A stretch of DNA of 64,000 nucleotides from CATOSP01 sp965216155 (GTDB lineage: Bacteria > Chloroflexota > Dehalococcoidia > Lucifugimonadales > UBA3495), in assembly GCA_965216155.1 (NCBI GenBank), contig CBDCFD010000007.1, positions 868,001-932,000 of the forward strand. The letters are read 5' to 3'. Below, piece after piece: positions 27,247-34,254 of the stretch (its first letter is position 1; every line of letters begins with the position of its first letter). Both the position numbers and the translations under genes were made by a program. Under the pieces are notes generated by a model. That model searched no databases and was not told the origin of the DNA. It saw only the letters and a program-made list of their open reading frames with translations.

Positions 27247-28464
27247 CTACGCCTCGGGCCGGACCGCCTGTGGCAGGAAAACTCCCGCGGCCAGCAACGT
27301 GGTGGACGCCGCGCAACAAACCAGGAATCCCGGCGTAAAGCTGTCCAATTGGTCCCGCAGGACCCCGACCATAATCGGGGATATAAACATCGCCGCGCCG
27401 GAAAAAGTCAAAAGGCAGCCCCAGATAATCGCCACCTTCCGGGGGTCCCGCTCAGCCAGAGCCATGGTCGTCGACAGTAGAGTGGGCACGTATAGCCATG
27501 AGCCTACCCCCACGACCACCAGAGACGTATAAACCGCCAGGCTGTTGGTGAACATGAACGTCCCAAGCCCGCCCAGAACCACCATTACTCCCGGAAATAT
27601 CAGATAGATGCGAGGTGTCCCAACCCGAAGCGGTAGAAATGCCCCGAGTAGCACAGCGAAAACGCCTACAAGCGGCAGCAGACCCGTAACAAACCCCGCC
27701 AGTTCAGGAGTCATGGCCCTGACCTCAGCATAGAACGTGGGAAGCCAACCGCTCAGCGCAGTGTACTGGACCAACACTCCGGCGTCGGCAGCGAGCAGCA
27801 GCACGATCGCCCGGTCTTTGAGGACCGCGCCGACCTCACGTACTGATATACCTGTTGCAACCCCGGTCCCTCCGCCCCGCGCCCTTCCCAATGCGCTCCA
27901 CAACACCGCTCCCCCGACTCCCACCGCGCCATACAGGCTCAACGCTCCCTGCCAGCCTACGAGACCCGACAGAGGCGCGGCGGTCGATACTGAAAGGGCT
28001 ATTCCGAGGCTCAGCACCGCGGTGTTTAAGCCGTTCATCACCAGGACTTCCTTGGGTTTGAACCACTGCATCAGCAGCGGGCCCGTGGCGACCAGCAGCA
28101 GCGCCGCACCCAGGCCGTACAACAAACGTAGACCTAGCAGACTTGGGAAATTCGGGGCAAAGTAAGACAGCGCGACCACTCCCACCATCCACCAACCCAG
28201 GGTGAAAGTGGTCCTGATCCCCAGCTTGACCGCGATAAATCCACCCGGCAGACCCACGGCCGACGCGGCCAACAATGGCAAAGAGACAAGAAAACCAGCC
28301 GTTGCGCGGTCTATGCCGTAGCCGCCAATGATATTCAGCAGGATCGGGGACACGGAAAACATGCTGACGCCTACGGAAAAATGGGCGGCCAGCGCCAGGA
28401 CCACAATGACGTATCTGTAGGGGCTGAACTGAAGGGGTTGGGTCTCGGTGATGCCAGAGGTCAT
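27247..28464 (-). CDS. MFS transporter (CynX/NimT-like), last gene of the lar operon
   Basis: 405-residue inner-membrane protein with twelve predicted hydrophobic helices. The N-terminal region has PYRYVIVVLALAAHFSVGVS, and the loop after helix 2 has GFIAVKLGIRTTFTLG, typical of the MFS. It starts six bases after the larB stop, so it is co-transcribed with larE and larB. The substrate may relate to the nickel-pincer-nucleotide enzyme made by the pathway, for example a hydroxy acid; that is inference. Confidence 0.88.
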   Translation of the reverse strand: MTSGITETQPLQFSPYRYVIVVLALAAHFSVGVSMFSVSPILLNIIGGYGIDRATAGFLVSLPLLAASAVGLPGGFIAVKLGIRTTFTLGWWMVGVVALSYFAPNFPSLLGLRLLYGLGAALLLVATGPLLMQWFKPKEVLVMNGLNTAVLSLGIALSVSTAAPLSGLVGWQGALSLYGAVGVGGAVLWSALGRARGGGTGVATGISVREVGAVLKDRAIVLLLAADAGVLVQYTALSGWLPTFYAEVRAMTPELAGFVTGLLPLVGVFAVLLGAFLPLRVGTPRIYLIFPGVMVVLGGLGTFMFTNSLAVYTSLVVVGVGSWLYVPTLLSTTMALAERDPRKVAIIWGCLLTFSGAAMFISPIMVGVLRDQLDSFTPGFLVCCAASTTLLAAGVFLPQAVRPEA

Positions 28465-28470
28465 CCGTGG

Positions 28471-29244
28471 CTACTGCTGGTCCCCGCCCTTGGCGTGAGA
28501 CCCCAGGACAATCATGGCCGCCAGGTATCCGGCCCCGAAACCGTTGTCGATATTGACCACGCCGACTCCGGGAGCGCATCCGTTCAGCATAGCCAGCAAG
28601 GCGGCGAGTCCCTGAAAACTCGCGCCGTAGCCAACGCTGGTGGGAACGGCAATCACCGGTACGTCCACCAGCCCCCCGACCACCGAGGGCAGCGCGCCCT
28701 CCATCCCCGCAACCGCAACCACTACCCTGGCCCGTGCCAGCGCGTCACGCTGGTCGAGCAACCGGTGTATTCCCGCGACTCCTACGTCAAACACCGTTTC
28801 GACGCCGCAACCCATAAGTTCGGCGGTCAGGACGGCTTCCGTGGCCACGGGCAGATCGGCGGTGCCACCGCATAATACCAGCACCCCCGGTACCGTTTGT
28901 TGGCCATCGCCGCGGTTCACGAATATCGCCCTGGCTGTCTCACAGTACGCGGCGTCCTGAGCCTTGCGGCTTACCGCAGAGAACGCATCGGGAGTAGCGC
29001 GGGTCACTAGTACGACATCGGACTGCTGGAGGACCGCCTCGACAATCTCCGCCACCTGTTCAGGAGTCTTCCCTTGACCGAATATCACCTCAGGGAACCC
29101 CTTACGCAGCGCCCGATGATGGTCAACTTTGGCGTAACCAAGGTCTTCGTATGGCAGGTCCCGCAACAGCCGCACAACCTCGTCCTGGTGAACATCGCCG
29201 TCTCGGTACTGGCGCAAGATCTCCCTGAGCCGGGTCTCGTCGAT
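28471..29244 (-). CDS. larB: Nickel-pincer cofactor biosynthesis protein LarB
   Basis: LarB carboxylates and hydrolyses nicotinic acid adenine dinucleotide, the first step to the nickel-pincer nucleotide of lactate racemase-like enzymes. The C-terminal half resembles PurE (SDVVLVTRATPDAF, VFDVGVAGIHRLL, VAVAGMEGALPSVVGGLVDV, PTSVGYGASFQGLAALLAML). Family members typically begin DETRLREIL; here that segment is in frame upstream of the first canonical start (TTG at 29217), preceded by ATC at 29244, which sits six bases after AGGAGG. I therefore favour an ATC start. 257 residues. Neither larC nor larA is present in the window. Confidence 0.9.
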   Translation of the reverse strand: MDETRLREILRQYRDGDVHQDEVVRLLRDLPYEDLGYAKVDHHRALRKGFPEVIFGQGKTPEQVAEIVEAVLQQSDVVLVTRATPDAFSAVSRKAQDAAYCETARAIFVNRGDGQQTVPGVLVLCGGTADLPVATEAVLTAELMGCGVETVFDVGVAGIHRLLDQRDALARARVVVAVAGMEGALPSVVGGLVDVPVIAVPTSVGYGASFQGLAALLAMLNGCAPGVGVVNIDNGFGAGYLAAMIVLGSHAKGGDQQ

Positions 29245-29261
29245 GGGTTTCCTCCTCGAGG

Positions 29262-29318
29262 CCAGTCGTCAGTGGTCAGCGTTCAGCGGCTATCTACTAC
29301 TCACCGGCCACTAGCCGC
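29262..29318. repeat. Heptanucleotide-periodic intergenic repeat, copy 3
   Basis: Units CAGTGGT, CAGCGTT, CAGCGGC, then inverted CTCACCGG, CCACTAG, CCGCATT. On the minus strand it encodes the final ASGR and stop of larE. It lies in the gap between larE and larB and could fold into a hairpin. Confidence 0.7.
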
Positions 29319-30155
29319 ATTGCTGAGCACCTCATTCATGCTGCCAGACCTGAAGCCCTCAAGGTCCAGCGTTACGTATGAGTAGCCGATGGACCGGAAG
29401 TGCCGGGTAATCCCGTTACGGACTTCTTCGTCCAGCAGGGCCGCAAAGTCGCTGGGCGGCACCTCAATGCGGGCGACGGTCCCATGGTGGCGCACCCTTA
29501 GCTGGCCCAGTCCCAAGCCGCGCAGGTACTCCTCGGCGCTGGCGATCTGGGTAAGGGCCTCCACCGAAACGGGTGTGCCGTAGGGTATGCGCGACGACAG
29601 GCACGCCTGGGCCGGCTTGTCCCAAACTGGTAGTCCCATATCTCTGGATAGTGAGCGAATTTCGGTCTTGGACAACTCAGCCTCGACCAGCGGGCTGCGG
29701 ACCCCGTACTGCTTGGCCGCGTTCTGCCCTGGCCGAAAGTCTCCCAGGTCGTCCATGTTGGTGCCGTTGGCCACCCAACTAAACCCTTCATCCCCTGCGA
29801 TACGGCTTACGTGCGTGTAAAGCTCGTCCTTGCAAAAGTAACATCGGTTCGGGTTGTTGGCCAGGTAGTCGGCCCGCTCCACCTCCTGGGTCTGGACCAC
29901 CCGGTGGTTCAACCCAAGGTCCCGGGCGAGGGAGACCGCGTCACGCAGTTCCGAGGGGGCGAGGCTTGGCGATTCCGCGGTGAGTGCTAGAGACTTGCTC
30001 CCTAAAACCCGGTGCGAAACCGCCGCCAGGAATGCGCTGTCCACGCCGCCGGAGTAAGCGACGATAACCGATCCCATCTCTTGGAGAATGGACTTGAGCC
30101 GTGCCATCTTCTCTTCGGTGGCCACTGAATCTTGGTGTGGCGAAGGGGATGTCAT
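29301..30155 (-). CDS. larE: ATP-dependent sulfur transferase LarE
   Basis: Inserts sulfur into the pyridinium dinucleotide precursor of the nickel-pincer cofactor. 284 residues. The PP-loop pyrophosphatase motif is SGGVDSAF near the N-terminus; NRCYFCKDEL provides a CXXC, and ACLSSRIPYG holds the cysteine equivalent to the sacrificial Cys of the Lactobacillus enzyme. A CXXC plus this third Cys matches the group of LarE proteins that carry a [4Fe-4S] cluster and recycle sulfur, so this one is probably catalytic. The start at 30155 follows AGGAGC. It heads the larE-larB-MFS operon. Confidence 0.92.
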   Translation of the reverse strand: MTSPSPHQDSVATEEKMARLKSILQEMGSVIVAYSGGVDSAFLAAVSHRVLGSKSLALTAESPSLAPSELRDAVSLARDLGLNHRVVQTQEVERADYLANNPNRCYFCKDELYTHVSRIAGDEGFSWVANGTNMDDLGDFRPGQNAAKQYGVRSPLVEAELSKTEIRSLSRDMGLPVWDKPAQACLSSRIPYGTPVSVEALTQIASAEEYLRGLGLGQLRVRHHGTVARIEVPPSDFAALLDEEVRNGITRHFRSIGYSYVTLDLEGFRSGSMNEVLSNAASGR

Positions 30156-30234
30156 GGCTTGCTCCTGCGCTTCCCAAAGCCGTGCGGCTCGTGTATCCCG
30201 GCGTTGGGGAGTTTCCTTCAAGCTACATAAGGGC

Positions 30235-30309
30235 TGGAGCCGGTGAGGGGATTCGAACCCTTGACCTGCGGTTTACGAAACCGCTGCTCTACCACTGAGC
30301 TACACCGGC
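30235..30309 (-). tRNA. tRNA-Thr (anticodon CGU)
   Basis: 75 nt including an encoded CCA. The acceptor stem is GCCGGTG paired with CACCGGC, the D-arm is GCTCAGTGGTAGAGC, the anticodon stem GCGGT/ACCGC encloses the loop TTCGTAA, giving anticodon CGT for ACG codons, and the T-loop is TTCGAAT. The T-stem carries one A-C mismatch. It lies downstream of no other tRNA and upstream of larE on the same strand. Confidence 0.95.
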
Positions 30310-30458
30310 CCAAGTGTGAGATAAGGTGGTACTCCATCATTTTAACCTATCTTGCCAATCCGCCGCCATTCTGAGCCCGACCTTTTGTTGCAGATAAGTC
30401 GTGTGCCTACTGACAGAGTGTGGTTGATAAAATTACAATTAGCTCCTAACGTCGGGGC

Positions 30459-30665
30459 GTGAACGGAAGGGAATTCTTGAGGCGAGCCAGACGCTACGCC
30501 CGCAGAAATGGGCTGGAGTATAGTTTTGACCCTAGCCGTGGAAAGGGCAGCCATGGGGTACTCACCATTGGCAACCATGACACCGTCGTACAACGTGGCG
30601 AGATTGCACCCAATACATTGGCATCCATGTTCAGGGACCTCAACATCAATCACCGGGAGTTTTGA
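30459..30665 (+). CDS. hicA: HicA-type mRNA interferase toxin
   Basis: 68-residue toxin of a type II toxin-antitoxin module; HicA proteins are dsRBD-fold ribonucleases that cut mRNA. The start is GTG at 30459. The core GKGSHGVLTIG carries the catalytic-type histidine and is followed by the usual short tail (EIAPNTLASMFRDLNIN-REF). The stop is three bases before hicB, so the pair is co-translated. HicA-first order is the usual one for this subtype. The gene appears intact. Confidence 0.85.
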   Translation: MNGREFLRRARRYARRNGLEYSFDPSRGKGSHGVLTIGNHDTVVQRGEIAPNTLASMFRDLNINHREF

Positions 30666-30668
30666 TGT

Positions 30669-31172
30669 ATGCGTTACGCTTACCCCAGTAATATTACCCT
30701 AGATGACGAAGAAAAAAGGACGACGGGGAGGGAAGCCTACAACGTATCTTTTCCCGACGTACCGGAGGGCTTAACTTGCGGTTGGTCCTGGCAGGAAGCC
30801 ATCGAGATGGCTGAGGACTGCTTGATTGTTGCCTTAAATATCTACGTTAAACGTCAACAAGATTTACCCGTTCCTAGCCCCCTTGCCGAGGACCAGATCT
30901 TGATTTCGCTGCCGACGATTGCGGCAGCAAGCCTTGTCGTTTACTCGGCTATGCGCAAGCAGGGGATTACGAAGGCCGATATGGCCGAGCAGTTGAAAGT
31001 CAGCGAAGACGCCGTTTGCAAACTGCTGGACCCAAGGTACCGCACTCACATGAGCCAGATTGAAAAGGCGCTCAAGGTCGTTGGGCGTTCTCTGATAATC
31101 GAGGACCAAGAAATAGCGTACTCCGCACTCACTCCTTCTCCTGCAAAAACCCCACTATCGCCTCATAGGTAG
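30669..31172 (+). CDS. hicB: HicB-type antitoxin
   Basis: 167-residue antitoxin. The N-terminal HicB fold (EAYNVSFPDVPEGLTCGWSWQEAIEMAEDCL) binds the toxin, and a C-terminal helix-turn-helix (AMRKQGITKADMAEQLKVSEDAVCKLLDPRYRTH) probably binds the operator. The reading frame extends past the usual ending (GRSLIIEDQEIA) by about 18 residues that lie antisense to the last codons of the convergent dehalogenase gene, a 44-bp tail-to-tail overlap. The original stop may have been lost. It should autoregulate the pair. Confidence 0.88.
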   Translation: MRYAYPSNITLDDEEKRTTGREAYNVSFPDVPEGLTCGWSWQEAIEMAEDCLIVALNIYVKRQQDLPVPSPLAEDQILISLPTIAAASLVVYSAMRKQGITKADMAEQLKVSEDAVCKLLDPRYRTHMSQIEKALKVVGRSLIIEDQEIAYSALTPSPAKTPLSPHR

Positions 31173-32007
31173 CGTCCGGCAACTCCTCTGCGAGGAAGTG
31201 TCCCGCGGGCAGTGAAAATCCCCGCACGTTGGTCGCGTATTCTTTCCAGACTTCCAGCACGTTTTGGGTCCGGCCCACGTAGCCGGTCTCGCTCCACAGA
31301 GCCAGCATCGGACAGGTAACCTTGTTGTCGAAGTCGGCTTCGTCGTGGACCAGATCGATGCTGGCTCCGGCCCGATAGTCCTCGCATGTCCCGTGGATAG
31401 TCCCCGGATCACAGTAACAGCGCACGTATTCTTCAACCGCCTCAGGTGGGAAGACCGTCTCCGCATTTGCTCCACGGGTGAACCGGCTGCGGATGAAGTA
31501 GTCCGCCGAAGCGCCGATCATCCGCTCTGGAAAGTCGTAGGGCTGTATGAGAAAGAACCAGTGGTAGGTGTTGGTCGCCATCTCCTTGTTCACTATCTGA
31601 AACATCTTGTGTGTCGGGATGATGTCCAGCGTGGCCAGCTTCAATACCCTTTCCGAATGGTCCTTGGTCAGCCTGTGTGAGACCCGCGCTCCGCGGTCAT
31701 GTCCGACCAATAGGAATGTATCGAACCCCAGATGGGCCATTACTTCCGCCTGGTCTCGCGCCATCTCCCGCTTGGAGTACGTCAGGTGCTCCGGGTCGCC
31801 GTGGGGCTTGCTGCTGTCTCCGTAACCCCGGAGGTCGGGCGCGACCACGGTGAAGTCCTCCGCCAGCCGCGGCGCAATCTTGTGCCACATCACGTGAGAC
31901 TGGGGGTAACCGTGGAGCAATAGCAGAGGAGGCCCGGAACCTCCCTTTACCAAATTGATCGTCGCGCCGCTGGTCTCGATCTGGAGTTGGTCGAACCCTT
32001 CGAACAT
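31129..32007 (-). CDS. Fluoroacetate/haloacetate dehalogenase-like alpha/beta-hydrolase
   Basis: 292 residues, cytoplasmic. The pattern follows haloacetate dehalogenases: HGYPQSHVMWHKIAP, LRGYGDSSKP, nucleophile Asp in VGHDRGARVSHRL with two arginines for carboxylate binding, and the halide-site pair HW in NTYHWFFLIQ. CEDYRAG gives the tyrosine region and LPAGHFLAEE the catalytic histidine. This set (Asp-Arg-X-X-Arg, His-Trp, Tyr, His) is diagnostic of the fluoroacetate dehalogenase group, though related epoxide hydrolases share parts of it. It is divergent from the LLM gene at 32115 and overlaps hicB by 44 bp. Confidence 0.85.
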   Translation of the reverse strand: MFEGFDQLQIETSGATINLVKGGSGPPLLLLHGYPQSHVMWHKIAPRLAEDFTVVAPDLRGYGDSSKPHGDPEHLTYSKREMARDQAEVMAHLGFDTFLLVGHDRGARVSHRLTKDHSERVLKLATLDIIPTHKMFQIVNKEMATNTYHWFFLIQPYDFPERMIGASADYFIRSRFTRGANAETVFPPEAVEEYVRCYCDPGTIHGTCEDYRAGASIDLVHDEADFDNKVTCPMLALWSETGYVGRTQNVLEVWKEYATNVRGFSLPAGHFLAEELPDATYEAIVGFLQEKE

Positions 32008-32114
32008 GCCTCTCGCCTCCTAAACTGTTTCCTGTCCGGCCCCATGGCATCGCCCTGTCGTTGCCGAATATATATAATAGGCCAACCACATGCAAGAGAG
32101 GGCAGGTAGAACGA

Positions 32115-33074
32115 ATGACACCGGTAAGTAACTTCGGAGTCTTATTGCCGACCCGAGGAGTGCTGGTTTACGCGGGCAGCGGTGGGCCGAGGACCGAGCT
32201 GGTCTGGCAGATGGCCGAGACCGCAGAGCGGGCCGGGTATGACTCCGTTTGGGTCGGAGACAGTATTACGTCGAAGCCGAGGCTGGAACCTCTGACCGCG
32301 ATGGCCACCATCGGAGCCCGCACCCAAAGGGTCAAGATCGGCACCGCCATCCTGCTCAATGCCCTACGGCATCCGGTACATCTCGCCCACGCCGCGGCAA
32401 CCATAGACAACATCTCCGGCGGCCGGACGATTCTGGGCGTAGGAGCGGGCCGGAGCAATAACCAGATGTTCGTCGACGAGCACCACGCCGTTGGCGTCCC
32501 CATCCAGGAGAGGGCATCCAGGATGGAGGAGAGCATCAAACTGATGCGGGCGCTCTGGACTACGGACGAGGTTTCCAGCGAAAGCGAGTATTACCCCATC
32601 AAAGCCGTCACCCTGGAACCGCGGCCAGTCCAAGAGTCCATCCCGATCTGGATCTCCAGCAATTGGGTCCGGCGCGGCCTCAACCGCGTGGCCGAGCTTG
32701 GCGATGCCTGGATTACAAATGTGCCGTCGGCGGAGTTATTTCAACAGTGCTGGGACAGGATCGAAGACCGAGCCTTGAAGGTCGGCAAGGACCCCCAGAG
32801 CATCGGCCGTTGCCTCTATATCTCCGTGAACCTCAACGAAGAAGGCGCGGCCCTGGCCGAGGGCGACAAGTTCATGCAGGCGTACTACAGCGTGCCCTAC
32901 GACGTAATCAGCAAGCAATTGCTATGCGTGTTCGGCCCGCCGCAGAAGTGCATCGAAGCCATACAGAGCTACAAAGAGTCCGGCGCGGACTACTTTATCG
33001 TAAGGTTCGCGTCGCGGCACCAGGTGGACCAGATGGCCAGATTCACAGAGGAAGTGCTCCCGGCAGTGCGCTAA
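32115..33074 (+). CDS. LLM-class flavin-dependent oxidoreductase
   Basis: 319-residue TIM-barrel oxidoreductase of the luciferase-like family, using FMN or F420. NFGVLLPTRGVL opens the barrel; SVWVGDSITSKPRLEPLTAMATIGARTQRVKIGTAIL and LGVGAGRSNNQM are typical cofactor-region segments. The start at 32115 has AGGTAG upstream; an ATG 54 bases earlier lies in the shared promoter region. Divergent from the dehalogenase gene (107 bp between starts), suggesting a common regulatory region. Substrate unknown. Gene families of this kind are strongly expanded in SAR202 Chloroflexota. Confidence 0.9.
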   Translation: MTPVSNFGVLLPTRGVLVYAGSGGPRTELVWQMAETAERAGYDSVWVGDSITSKPRLEPLTAMATIGARTQRVKIGTAILLNALRHPVHLAHAAATIDNISGGRTILGVGAGRSNNQMFVDEHHAVGVPIQERASRMEESIKLMRALWTTDEVSSESEYYPIKAVTLEPRPVQESIPIWISSNWVRRGLNRVAELGDAWITNVPSAELFQQCWDRIEDRALKVGKDPQSIGRCLYISVNLNEEGAALAEGDKFMQAYYSVPYDVISKQLLCVFGPPQKCIEAIQSYKESGADYFIVRFASRHQVDQMARFTEEVLPAVR

Positions 33075-33100
33075 TCGGGTTATTAAGTTGGTTTCGAAGC

Positions 33101-33448
33101 CTATTCGAATCCCTGGTCCCGGAGCGAGTCCGACATCTCCTCGTCCGCTTGGGCCAACTCCATCTCGTCCGCAAAAAGGTAGACCAGGGAACGTCGCGAA
33201 TAATAGCGTGCGCCTTGGGGATTAAGCTGAATCGCCCGGGACAGGTCGGCCAGGGCCTGCTCATAGTAGCCAACCTCATAGTAGGAGAATCCCCGGTCGT
33301 AATAGGCGTCGGCAAATTCAGCGTCTAGTTCGATGGCCTGATTGTAGTCCTGAATCGCCCGTTCGTAATTCCCGTGGCGGCTATACTGGTTGCCTCGGTC
33401 TCTGAAGCCGGCAGCGTCTACAGGCTCTTCAGGCAGTCTACTGTTCAA
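33101..33448 (-). CDS. Small TPR-repeat protein
   Basis: 115 residues made almost entirely of tetratricopeptide repeats: AAGFRDRGNQYSRHGNYERAI, AYYDRGFSYYEVGYYEQALA and YYSRRSLVYLFADEMELAQA, each with the W/Y-G-Y-A-P-type spacing. It presumably mediates protein contacts. I prefer TTG at 33448, five bases after GGGGAGGAG; the ATG further upstream lies in a hairpin. A perfect hairpin (33465-33493) sits just upstream of the ribosome binding site. It converges with the LLM gene, 26 bp apart. Confidence 0.78.
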   Translation of the reverse strand: MNSRLPEEPVDAAGFRDRGNQYSRHGNYERAIQDYNQAIELDAEFADAYYDRGFSYYEVGYYEQALADLSRAIQLNPQGARYYSRRSLVYLFADEMELAQADEEMSDSLRDQGFE

Positions 33449-33464
33449 GGATGCTCCTCCCCTT

Positions 33465-33493
33465 TGGGTTCTACGGCCTGGCCGTAGAACCCA
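33465..33493. repeat. Perfect 13-bp-stem hairpin upstream of the TPR gene
   Basis: TGGGTTCTACGGC, a CTG loop and GCCGTAGAACCCA form a perfect stem. It ends four bases before the GGGGAGGAG ribosome binding site of the minus-strand TPR gene, so it would lie in the leader RNA. It could be a regulatory hairpin, a terminator without a T-run, or a mobile palindrome. Confidence 0.6.
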
Positions 33494-34254
33494 ATCATAC
33501 CCCACCTACCCAACCTCCGTCGGCACCTCGCCGCCGCTCCTCCCGGTAGGGAGAAGAGTAAGGAGTCCCAGGCAGGACCTTTCGATTGTCTGCATCTGGT
33601 AGTCAGTAATCTTTGAAATGACGGGTAGCAGAGATTGAGGTCACTGCTCGGCAATACTGAGACAATTTTGCCACCGTCCAGATGTGCAAGCTTCATTCAA
33701 TCACTTCAAAAATGTTGGATTCCCAAGGCATCATCCGCACATCCTGAGTCTAACTCGCGCCTATGCTGAGCGCGGTGCAGTCGAGGGAAGCGCGGACCAA
33801 TGACCCATCACCCGGACATCACTGACATTTGCCCCTTCCATCCTCGCATTGCACCTCCCTACCATCACTATAAGCAAACATCAGCTACGACCGACCCCCC
33901 CCCAAGGAGAATAATTGTCCCTAAATGTCACAATATGTCCCCACCCAAAAAATCCTGCCTCCATACCGGCCTCTATTGCCGTAGGACATGTGATAAGGTT
34001 TATCCCTCTTCCCTCTGGGCCGTCGTTCCGGGATTCACTCGGAATCCAGAGACCTCTTGCGTTGGGAACCTTTCGGTCCATTGCCATCTCCGGATATACG
34101 CTCTCGCGGGCATGACAGGTATGCTCCAGTCTGGTAAAGAATCGAAAGACCCTGCATCTCCAAGCCCCCCAACTTGCGCGATCCAAGGGCCCAAGGCATA
34201 CTGGGCCAAACAGCGTGACCCATCCGGCCATCAAACAAATAAGGCGGTTGCTGC
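33494..34254. other. Gene-free region with remnants of an ISAs1-like element
   Basis: No gene is convincing; the longest open frames have no start or family signal. CAGGACCTTTCGATTGTC (near 33573) and AGAATCGAAAGACCCTGCA (34139-34157) resemble the two ends of the ISAs1-like element at 61143-62340, in inverted orientation, so the interval may be a decayed non-autonomous copy. A REP-type motif (TTCCGGGATTCACTCGGAA) lies near 34026. Confidence 0.4.
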
